Shown here: positions 19,613 through 27,097 of the stretch, one piece after another
Numbering within the stretch: position 1 is the first letter of the stretch
Layout of the letters: each line of letters begins with the position of its first letter
Made by a program: the position numbers and the translations under genes
The notes under the pieces: model-generated
What the model saw: the letters and a program-made list of their open reading frames with translations, nothing else
Database searches by the model: none
What the model was told of the DNA's origin: nothing
Assembly (NCBI RefSeq): GCF_902859585.1
Contig: NZ_CADIJM010000004.1
Span: 62,001-126,000 of the forward strand
Source: Achromobacter animicus
Lineage (GTDB): Bacteria; Pseudomonadota; Gammaproteobacteria; Burkholderiales; Burkholderiaceae_B
DNA: 64,000 nt
Direction of reading: 5' to 3'

Positions 19613-20518
19613 ATGCCTGATACGAACGCAACCTCCCGCGAAGAACTGCAGACCGTGCGCGACCTGATCCGCTACGGCGTGTCGCGCCTGAATGGCGCCC
19701 AGGTCTCGCTGGGACACGGCAGCGACAATGCCTGGGACGAGGCGGTCTACCTGACACTGCACGCGCTGCACCTGCCGCTGGACACGCTGGATCCGTTCCT
19801 GGATGCCCGGGTGGTGCGCGAAGAGCGCGAGCGCGTGCTAGACCTGCTGGACCGCCGCGTGACCGAACGCGTGCCCGCCGCCTACCTGACCAACGAAGCC
19901 TGGCTTCGCGGTCATCGGTTCTACGTCGACAAGCGAGTCATCGTGCCGCGCTCGCCGATCGCCGAGCTGCTGGACCAGGGGCTGTCGCCGTGGGTGCAGG
20001 ATGCGCTGGCGGTGGAGAACGTGCTGGACATGTGCACCGGCTCGGGCTGCCTGGCGATCCTGTCGGCGCTGGCCTTTCCCTACGCGCACGTGGACGCCGT
20101 GGATGTTTCCGCCGACGCGCTGGAAGTCGCCCGCCGCAACGTCGACGACTACGGCCTTTCCGATCGACTGGACCTGCACGCCAGCAATCTCTTCGACAAC
20201 CTGCCCGCGCGCGAATACGACGTGATCGTCTGCAATCCGCCCTACGTGAACAGCGGTTCGATGCGCGCCCTGCCCCAGGAGTATCTGCACGAACCGCAAC
20301 TGGCGCTGGCCGGCGGCGACGACGGCATGGACCTCGTGCGCCGCATCCTGGACGCCGCGCCACGCTACCTGTCGGAAAACGGCGTGCTGGTGCTGGAAAT
20401 CGGCCATGAGCGCGATTTCTTCGAGGCCGCCTTCCCGCAGCTTTCGCCCGTCTGGCTGGACACCGAGGAAGCCTCGGACCAGCTCCTGCTGCTTACCCGC
20501 GAGCAACTGAGCCTGTGA
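19613..20518 (+). CDS. prmB: 50S ribosomal protein L3 glutamine methyltransferase
   Basis: 301 residues of the HemK/PrmB family. The SAM site is DMCTGSGCLAILSALAFP and the catalytic NPPY motif is in CNPPYVNSGSM. The N-terminal helical domain (VRDLIRYGVSRLNGAQVSLGHGSDNAWDEA) is specific to PrmB rather than PrmC. It methylates Gln of ribosomal protein L3. Its TGA overlaps the GTG of the next gene by 4 bp, so the ABC-F gene is translationally coupled. Confidence 0.95.
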   Translation: MPDTNATSREELQTVRDLIRYGVSRLNGAQVSLGHGSDNAWDEAVYLTLHALHLPLDTLDPFLDARVVREERERVLDLLDRRVTERVPAAYLTNEAWLRGHRFYVDKRVIVPRSPIAELLDQGLSPWVQDALAVENVLDMCTGSGCLAILSALAFPYAHVDAVDVSADALEVARRNVDDYGLSDRLDLHASNLFDNLPAREYDVIVCNPPYVNSGSMRALPQEYLHEPQLALAGGDDGMDLVRRILDAAPRYLSENGVLVLEIGHERDFFEAAFPQLSPVWLDTEEASDQLLLLTREQLSL

Positions 20519-22449
20519 TACGCGCCTCTGGACTGACTTTGCGCCGCGGCACCAAAGTGCTGCTGGACGGCGCCGAATTCGTTGTAAACCCCGGTGAACG
20601 GGTCGGCATCGTAGGCAAGAACGGCGCAGGCAAGTCCTCGCTGTTCGCGCTGCTGACCGGCGCGCTGGACCTGGACGCCGGCACCTTGTCGCTTCCCGCC
20701 GGCTGGCGCATCGCCAGCGTGGAGCAGGAACTTCACGCCGACGACCGCCCTGCCCGCGAGTTCGTCATCGACGGCGACACGCACCTGCGCGCGTTGCAGG
20801 CGCAGCGCGCGACGCTGTCCGACGACCAGGGCACGCAGATCGCGGAAGTGGAAGCCGCGCTGGTGGAAGCCGGCGCATGGAGCGCCGCCTCGCGCGCCGA
20901 GCAACTGCTGGCCGGCCTGGGCTTCAAGCCTGCCGAATGGACGCAGCCCGTCGAGAGCTTTTCCGGCGGCTGGCGCATGCGTCTAGCGCTGGCCCGCGCG
21001 CTGATGGCTCCGTCCGAATTGCTGCTGCTGGACGAGCCCACCAACCACTTGGACCTGGACGCCATGTTGTGGCTGGAGAAGTGGCTCGGCGCCTACGAAG
21101 GCACCGTCATGCTGATCTCCCATGACACCGAATTCCTGGATGCCGTCGCGCGGTCCATTCTGCATTTCGACCATGCCAAGCTGACGCGGTATCGCGGCGG
21201 TTATGGCGACTTCCTGACGCAACGCGCCGAGCGCCTGCGTCAATCCAACATTGCCTATGAGCGCCAGACGCGCGAGACGGCCCGGCTGCAAGGCTTCATC
21301 GACCGCTTCAAGGCCAAGGCCTCCAAGGCCAAGCAGGCGCAGAGCCGCGTGAAGGCGCTGGCGCGCATGCAGGTGCTGGCGCCGCTGCAGGCCGAAGCGG
21401 GCATCGACATCCGCATTCCGTCACCCGAACAGGTGCCCGATCCGCTGATGACGCTGGAACACCTGTCCGCGGGCTACACGGACGCCGAAGGCAACGCGGT
21501 GCCCATCCTGCGCGACGTGACGCTGATGGTGCGCGCCGGCAGCCGCGTGGGCGTGTTGGGCGCCAATGGGGCCGGCAAGAGCACGCTGATCAAGACCCTG
21601 GCCGAAGAGATCCCCGTGCAGGCGGGCGAGCGCCGCGCCTCGCGTGGCCTGGCTATCGGGTATTTCCACCAGCACCAGCTGGACATGCTGGACGTGGACA
21701 GCACGCCGATCGCGCACCTGGCCCGCCTAGCGCCCGAGGCGCGCGAGCAGGAGCTGCGCAATTATCTTGGCGGGTTCGGGTTTTCGGGCGATACGGTCAC
21801 CAGCAAGGTCGGCCCGATGTCGGGCGGCGAAAAGGCGCGGCTGGCGCTGTCGCTGATCGTCTGGCAAAAGCCCAACCTGCTGCTGCTGGACGAACCCAGC
21901 AACCACTTGGACGTGGAGACGCGCGAGGCCCTCGCCACCGCGCTGGCGGACTTCGGCGGCAGCATGCTGCTGGTGTCGCACGACCGGCATCTGTTGCGGA
22001 CTACGGTGGACAGCTTCTGGATCGTGGCGGACGGTGCGGTGCGCGAGTTCGACGGCGACCTTGAGGACTACCGCGACTGGCTGGCCGCGCGCAACGCGGA
22101 CGAGCGGGCCGAGGCGCGTGAAAACGCTGAAAGCAGCGGCGAGCCTGTCGTGGATCGCAAGGCGCAACGTCGCGCCGAGGCCGAACAGCGGCAACGCCTG
22201 TCTGCACTGCGCAAGCCGCTGGAGTCCAAGCTGGCCAAGGTCGAAACCGAGATGGAAAAGCTGCGCGGCAAATTGGCCGCCCTGGATGCGGTGATCGCCG
22301 ATCCGGACCTGTATTCCGACGCGCGTCGCACCGAACGCCAGAAGGTCATGGCGGAACATGGCGAGCACGGCAAGCGGATGGGGGAACTGGAAGAGCAGTG
22401 GCTTGAGCTGCAAGGCTCGCTGGAAGAGATAGACCAGAGCGAAGCCTGA
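20515..22449 (+). CDS. ABC-F ATPase, YheS type
   Basis: 644 residues starting with GTG at 20515. Two ABC cassettes: Walker A GKNGAGKS and GANGAGKS, signatures SFSGGW and MSGGEKA, Walker B LLLLDEPTNHLD and LLLLDEPSNHLD, with the ABC-F linker rich in Arg/Lys between them (RFKAKASKAKQAQSRVKAL). The C-terminal coiled coil (~560-644) is typical of YheS. These proteins act on the ribosome E site, not as transporters. The overlap with prmB suggests joint expression of two ribosome-related proteins. Confidence 0.93.
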   Translation: MIRASGLTLRRGTKVLLDGAEFVVNPGERVGIVGKNGAGKSSLFALLTGALDLDAGTLSLPAGWRIASVEQELHADDRPAREFVIDGDTHLRALQAQRATLSDDQGTQIAEVEAALVEAGAWSAASRAEQLLAGLGFKPAEWTQPVESFSGGWRMRLALARALMAPSELLLLDEPTNHLDLDAMLWLEKWLGAYEGTVMLISHDTEFLDAVARSILHFDHAKLTRYRGGYGDFLTQRAERLRQSNIAYERQTRETARLQGFIDRFKAKASKAKQAQSRVKALARMQVLAPLQAEAGIDIRIPSPEQVPDPLMTLEHLSAGYTDAEGNAVPILRDVTLMVRAGSRVGVLGANGAGKSTLIKTLAEEIPVQAGERRASRGLAIGYFHQHQLDMLDVDSTPIAHLARLAPEAREQELRNYLGGFGFSGDTVTSKVGPMSGGEKARLALSLIVWQKPNLLLLDEPSNHLDVETREALATALADFGGSMLLVSHDRHLLRTTVDSFWIVADGAVREFDGDLEDYRDWLAARNADERAEARENAESSGEPVVDRKAQRRAEAEQRQRLSALRKPLESKLAKVETEMEKLRGKLAALDAVIADPDLYSDARRTERQKVMAEHGEHGKRMGELEEQWLELQGSLEEIDQSEA

Positions 22450-22457
22450 TCCAAATG

Positions 22458-22488
22458 AAATCGGCCCCAATCCGGGGCCGATTTCTTT
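22458..22488 (+). terminator. Rho-independent terminator after the ABC-F gene
   Basis: AAATCGGCCCC (22458-22468) pairs with GGGGCCGATTT (22474-22484) around a 5-nt loop, then CTTT. It starts 9 bp after the stop. It may also serve the convergent chorismate mutase gene. Confidence 0.9.
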
Positions 22489-22540
22489 GGGTTTGAGCGT
22501 GCTGCGCGCTTGCGTTGGAAGCGCTGGCGCGCGCCTGCGG

Positions 22541-22846
22541 TTACGAGTACGGACGCTCTCGCAAGCGGGTATGGTTGTCGATTACCGTGTCGATGACTTC
22601 GCGCAGGATGGTTTCAGCCAGATCGGGCGGAACGCCCGCTTCCAGCGCCAAACGGCGGATGCGTTCGACCTGCTGGGCTTCGCGCTTGGGATCGACCAGG
22701 TCCATGCCGTGGTTGGTCTTGAGTTCGCCGATCATGTCGGTGCAACGGAATCGCACGCCAAGCAGCAACATGATCTGTTGATCGATCTCGTCGACTTCGG
22801 CGCGCAGGGCCGCCAGCTCGGCTTTGGGGGAATCGTTGGTAGCCAT
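22541..22846 (-). CDS. Chorismate mutase, AroQ class
   Basis: 101-residue all-helical enzyme that converts chorismate to prephenate. The AroQ pattern is seen: LRAEVDEIDQQIMLLLGVRF with the two arginines, the lysine in GELKTN, and DPKREAQQVERIRRLA. It is a free-standing monofunctional form with no prephenate dehydratase domain and no signal peptide. It starts 6 bp after uvrD on the same strand, an unusual pairing that suggests shared transcription rather than shared function. Confidence 0.9.
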   Translation of the reverse strand: MATNDSPKAELAALRAEVDEIDQQIMLLLGVRFRCTDMIGELKTNHGMDLVDPKREAQQVERIRRLALEAGVPPDLAETILREVIDTVIDNHTRLRERPYS

Positions 22847-22852
22847 ATGTAG

Positions 22853-25147
22853 TCAACCCTGAACAATGTCGAGCTTGGCGATGCCCAGCGCCAACGTTTT
22901 GGCGCCTACGTCGCGGAAGTGGATTTCCGCCTGTGCGTCCTGACCCGCGCCGCTCAGACCGATGATGGTGCCGTCGCCGAAACGCGCGTGACGGACGCCC
23001 TGCCCCACACGATACTGCTTGTCGCCCACCGTGACGCCGGTTGCGACGCCACGGGGTTGACGCGGCGCAATGGTGTTGGTTGGCTTGCGGCCGAAGGCAT
23101 CGCCCCGGTTGCCGCCACCCCAGCCCGCGCCCGTGGCGCTGATCGGCGCCAGTCCAGCCTTGGGCGTCAGCCACTTCAGATGCTGCTCGGGAATTTCGTC
23201 CAGGAAGCGCGAGCGCATCGCATAGCGCGTCTGGCCATGCAGCATCCGGCTTTGCGCCAGGCTGATGTACAGGCGCTGACGCGCGCGGGTGATCGCCACG
23301 TACATCAGGCGGCGTTCTTCTTCCAGGCCGGCGGGCTCGAGAATGCTGTTCTCGTGCGGAAACAGCCCTTCCTCCAGACCGGTGATGAACACGGCGTCGA
23401 ACTCCAGGCCTTTGGCGGCATGCACCGTCATGAGCTGGACGGCGTCCTGGCCTTGCTGGGCCTGGTTGTCTCCGGCCTCAAGCGCCGCATGCGACAGGAA
23501 CGCGGCCAGCGGCGTCAGGTTGTCGCCCGCTACCGCCGGCGCGTCCACCACGCCCGGCATGAGCGTCGACGACGTGTCGTGGTCGGGCACCACGCCGGCG
23601 GGCATGCCGTCGTAGTTTTCCTCGGACGCGAACACGGCCGCGGCCGTGATCAGTTCGTTCAGGTTCTCCAGCCGCTCGGCGCCTTCGCGCTCGGCCTTGT
23701 AGTGCGCATTCAGGCCACTGGCTTCGAGCATGTGCTCGACCATTTCGGGCAGCGGCAGCTCGCGCGTTTCTTCGATCAGGCGATGAATCAGTTGCGCAAA
23801 CTGCGCCAGATTCGAACCGCCCTTGCCGCCGACCAGCGCCACCGCGCCATACAGGCTGGTGTCATGCTGCCGGGCGGCGTCGGCCAATTGCTCGAGCGTG
23901 CGCGCCCCGATGCCGCGCGTCGGGAAGTTGACCACCCGCATCCACGAGGTGTCGTCGTGCGGATTGGCCATCAGGCGCAGGTAAGCGAGCGCGTGCTTGA
24001 TTTCCTGGCGTTCGAAGAAGCGCAGGCCGCCGTAGACCTTGTACGGAATGCCGGCGGAAAAGATGGCGTGTTCGATGACGCGCGACTGCGCGTTGCTGCG
24101 ATACAGCACAGCGATTTCGCGGCGGTCGCTGCCTTCGTGGATGAGCGAACGGATTTCGTCCACGATCCACTGCGCTTCCATGCCATCGGACGGCTGTTCG
24201 ATGACGCGCACCGGCTCGCCTTCGCCTTGATCGGTCCAGAGATTCTTGCCCAGGCGGCCCGAGTTGTGACCGATGAGCGCGTTGGCCGAATCCAGGATGT
24301 GACCGTAGGACCGGTAGTTCTGCTCCAGGCGGATGACGGTGCCATGCGCGTAGTCGCGCTCGAAGTCGGCCATGTTGCCGACGTTCGCGCCGCGGAACGC
24401 GTAGATGGACTGGTCGTCGTCGCCCACGGCAAAAATGGCCGCGCCGCCGCCAGCCAACAGGCGCAGCCACTTGTACTGCAGCGTGTTGGTGTCCTGGAAC
24501 TCGTCGACCAGGATGTGCCGGAAACGGCGTTGATAGTGTTCGCGCACGGGCGCGTTGCGCGACAGCAGCTCGTAGGCGCGCAGCAGCAATTCGGCGAAGT
24601 CGACCACGCCTTCACGCTGGCACTGGGCTTCGTAAAGCTGGTAGATCTCGATCAGGCGGCGGCGATGGGCGTCATAGGCTTCGACGTCCGGCGGACGCAG
24701 CCCCTCTTCCTTGGCGCCGTTGATGAAGCGCTGCACGTCGCGGGGCGGGTACTTTTCGTCGTCGACGCCGTTGGCCTTCATGAGGCGCTTGATGGCCGCA
24801 AGCTGGTCCGTGACGTCGAGGATCTGAAAACTCTGAGGCAGGCCGGCGTCGCGATGATGCGCCCGCAGCATGCGGTTGCACAAGCCGTGGAACGTGCCGA
24901 TCCACAGGCCGCGCGTATCGATCGGCAGGATCGCCGACATCCGCGCCAGCATCTCGCGGGCGGCCTTGTTGGTGAACGTGACCGCCAGCAGCCCAAAAGG
25001 CGAAGCCTGGCCGGTTTGAATCAGCCAGGCCATGCGGGTGGTGAGCACCCGGGTCTTCCCGCTGCCCGCCCCGGCCAAGACCAGGGCGTGCTGCGGTTCT
25101 AACGTTACTGCGGCGCGTTGTTCAGGATTTAGCTTCTCTAGCATCAT
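22853..25147 (-). CDS. uvrD: UvrD-family DNA helicase II
   Basis: 764-residue superfamily 1A 3'-5' helicase for nucleotide excision and mismatch repair. Motifs: Walker A AGAGSGKT (residues 25-32), GTFHGLCNRML, VDEFQDTN, GDDDQSIYAFRGA, QNYRS, VHAAKGLEFDAVF and YVAITRARQRLY. The C-terminal tail with GVRHARFGDGTIIG is the RNA-polymerase-contacting Tudor-like domain seen in UvrD/PcrA. Its ATG overlaps the TGA of the desaturase gene by 4 bp, so it is expressed from that gene's promoter or one inside it. Confidence 0.97.
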   Translation of the reverse strand: MMLEKLNPEQRAAVTLEPQHALVLAGAGSGKTRVLTTRMAWLIQTGQASPFGLLAVTFTNKAAREMLARMSAILPIDTRGLWIGTFHGLCNRMLRAHHRDAGLPQSFQILDVTDQLAAIKRLMKANGVDDEKYPPRDVQRFINGAKEEGLRPPDVEAYDAHRRRLIEIYQLYEAQCQREGVVDFAELLLRAYELLSRNAPVREHYQRRFRHILVDEFQDTNTLQYKWLRLLAGGGAAIFAVGDDDQSIYAFRGANVGNMADFERDYAHGTVIRLEQNYRSYGHILDSANALIGHNSGRLGKNLWTDQGEGEPVRVIEQPSDGMEAQWIVDEIRSLIHEGSDRREIAVLYRSNAQSRVIEHAIFSAGIPYKVYGGLRFFERQEIKHALAYLRLMANPHDDTSWMRVVNFPTRGIGARTLEQLADAARQHDTSLYGAVALVGGKGGSNLAQFAQLIHRLIEETRELPLPEMVEHMLEASGLNAHYKAEREGAERLENLNELITAAAVFASEENYDGMPAGVVPDHDTSSTLMPGVVDAPAVAGDNLTPLAAFLSHAALEAGDNQAQQGQDAVQLMTVHAAKGLEFDAVFITGLEEGLFPHENSILEPAGLEEERRLMYVAITRARQRLYISLAQSRMLHGQTRYAMRSRFLDEIPEQHLKWLTPKAGLAPISATGAGWGGGNRGDAFGRKPTNTIAPRQPRGVATGVTVGDKQYRVGQGVRHARFGDGTIIGLSGAGQDAQAEIHFRDVGAKTLALGIAKLDIVQG

Positions 25148-26352
25148 GCCGCGTAGCGGCGCAGATGTTGAGCGAACTGCTCAAGCCCAGCGATGCCGCT
25201 TTGCTGGGCGCGCTGGCACCAGGCCTGCAGGTCGTGAAGAAGCTGTTCGCTGCTGGCGCTGGAGCTTTCCCAGATGCGGCCGAGTTCGCGGCGCATCTGC
25301 ACCAGCGTCGACAGCGACTTGTTCTGGGCGATGGCCTTGTCCACGGCAGCCAGTTGCTCGGGCTGCAGGATATCTTCGTTGCGATGGATGGCGCGACGCA
25401 CGCTGTGCAGCTTGGTGTAGCCGCATTCGGCGTTGCCTTCCTGGCGCGAAGCCTTCAGCTTGGCGAGTTCTTCACGGGCGGCGCTCTTGATCACGTCCGC
25501 ATAGCGGGCCATGACTTCGTAGCGGTGCGTGATCACGCCTTGCAGCGTGCGCAGGTCGATGCCCGTGCGGGAGTCGTCCAGCTTGAGCTTGGGCGCAACC
25601 TTCTTGATCTTGGCCAGGCCAAAGAACTTCAGGATGTTGATGTAGCACCAGCCGATGTCGAACTCGTACCACTTGGCCGAAAACTTGGCCGACGTGCCGT
25701 GGGCGTGGTGGTTGTTGTGCAGCTCTTCGCCGCCGATCACGATGCCCCACGGGAACACGTTGGTGCTGGTGTCCGGGCTGTTGTAGTTGCGGTAGCCCCA
25801 GAAGTGGCCGATGCCGTTGACGACGCCGGCGGCCCAGAAGGGAATCCAGGCCATCTGGACAGCCCAGACCGTGACGCCGATCGCGCCGAACAGGGCGACG
25901 TCGATGGCGAGCATGGTCAGCACGCCCCACAGGCTGTGCTTGCTGTAGACGTTGCGCTCGAGCCAGTCGTCAGGCGTGCCGTGGCCGAACTTGGCCATGG
26001 TTTCCTTGTTGTTCGATTCTTCGCGGTACAGCTCGGCGCCGCGGAACAGAACCTTCCAGATGCCGAACAGCATGGGCGAGTGCGGGTCACCTTCCTTTTC
26101 GCATTTGGCGTGATGCTTGCGGTGAATAGCCACCCATTCCTTGGTGACCATACCAGTCGTCATCCAGAGCCAGAAGCGGAAGAAGTGCATGACAGCCGGA
26201 TGGAGATCCAGACCGCGGTGCGCTTGGCTGCGATGGAGAAAAACCGTGACCGCAACAATCGTGATGTGCGTCACGACCAAAGTGAAAACGACGATCTGCC
26301 ACCAAGTCGCTTGGGTCAGGCCGCCGGCAATGAAGGAGAGGATGTAATCCAT
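25144..26352 (-). CDS. Acyl-CoA / fatty acid desaturase
   Basis: 402-residue membrane diiron desaturase. Three histidine boxes: HRSQAHR, HRKHH and HNNHH, with hydrophobic helices around residues 10-40 and 140-180. This is the stearoyl-CoA-9-desaturase-like group that inserts a cis double bond in membrane lipids. The last ~130 residues form a soluble helical domain ending QAWCQRAQQSGIAGLEQFAQHLRRYA, common in proteobacterial members. First gene of a desaturase-uvrD-chorismate mutase transcript. Confidence 0.93.
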   Translation of the reverse strand: MDYILSFIAGGLTQATWWQIVVFTLVVTHITIVAVTVFLHRSQAHRGLDLHPAVMHFFRFWLWMTTGMVTKEWVAIHRKHHAKCEKEGDPHSPMLFGIWKVLFRGAELYREESNNKETMAKFGHGTPDDWLERNVYSKHSLWGVLTMLAIDVALFGAIGVTVWAVQMAWIPFWAAGVVNGIGHFWGYRNYNSPDTSTNVFPWGIVIGGEELHNNHHAHGTSAKFSAKWYEFDIGWCYINILKFFGLAKIKKVAPKLKLDDSRTGIDLRTLQGVITHRYEVMARYADVIKSAAREELAKLKASRQEGNAECGYTKLHSVRRAIHRNEDILQPEQLAAVDKAIAQNKSLSTLVQMRRELGRIWESSSASSEQLLHDLQAWCQRAQQSGIAGLEQFAQHLRRYAA

Positions 26353-26716
26353 AAAGCTGTTATGAGCCTCGCATGAGAAGGTGGCTGAAAGTTTAGCGTA
26401 CCTTAGCCGTCTGATGACAATCTAGTTTCAAAATAGTTATTGAGAGAAATCAAGGACTAAGGCGCGGTTTTGAGCCAAAAAGCCGCCCTGCGAGCGGTTT
26501 GAGCGCGCGCAGAGGCTTTACTTGTGCAGTTGCGGCGGCTTTGCCCAGAGGGGGACGGCCTGAAATTCGCAGTCGCACCGGGTTTTGGCACCATTTGGCG
26601 TTTAAAGTTCCAGTCAGGCAAACCCGCAGTCTTGAAGGCGCCACGATCCCGGGGCACACTGCACCCCGTTCCGCCCGCACACTGTCTCCTTTCTCCCACG
26701 AATGTCGCCCACCACA
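26353..26716. other. Divergent promoter region, no gene
   Basis: This 360-bp gap separates the desaturase (minus) from a secreted protein (plus). The first ~100 bp are AT-rich and should hold the desaturase promoter. AAGCCGCC (26480-26487) can pair with GGCGGCTT (26534-26541) over a long loop. No ribosome-binding site is associated with the open frames here. Confidence 0.5.
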
Positions 26717-27097
26717 ATGCGTCACCGTTTTTTAACTGTTTTGGCCGCGCTCGGTGTGGCGATATCCGCCCCGGCTTCAGCGCAAACGCTGAAGTCTGGG
26801 GACGTCGCCGTCCTGGCTTCTTACTATGAGATCCGCGGGTCGGACTGCCTGGCGCTGCGGGCGCCGCGCGTGTCCATCACCCAGATGCCGACGCTGGGCA
26901 AGGCCAGCATCCAGCAGACGCGCGGGCAGTCCAATAATTCCGGGCGCTGCGCGTACAAATCGGTGCCGGTGGCGCAGATTGTGTACCAAGCCGACCAGCC
27001 GGGTTCCGATACCCTGTCCTGGGAAGTGAAGTACCAGAACAAGACCATCGGAACCCGCCGCTACAGCGCAACGGTGGGCGTTACGCCGGGTCCTTGA
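26717..27097 (+). CDS. Secreted hypothetical protein
   Basis: About 126 residues from ATG 26717 (five residues more if the ATG at 26702 is used). Clear signal peptide: MRHRFLTVLAALGVAISAPASA with cleavage after ASA. The mature part of ~100 residues has two cysteines (DCLAL and GRCAY), which could form a disulphide, and alternating strand-like segments. It looks like a small beta-sandwich periplasmic protein. No family recognised. Its 3' end overlaps the convergent methyltransferase gene by 17 bp. Confidence 0.75.
   Translation: MRHRFLTVLAALGVAISAPASAQTLKSGDVAVLASYYEIRGSDCLALRAPRVSITQMPTLGKASIQQTRGQSNNSGRCAYKSVPVAQIVYQADQPGSDTLSWEVKYQNKTIGTRRYSATVGVTPGP

Noticed and set aside
22919-25102. Long plus-strand open frame (727 codons) opposite uvrD
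   Set aside because: It is the antisense of a clear UvrD gene; high GC keeps the opposite frame open. The product is rich in His/Arg/Gln with no domain.
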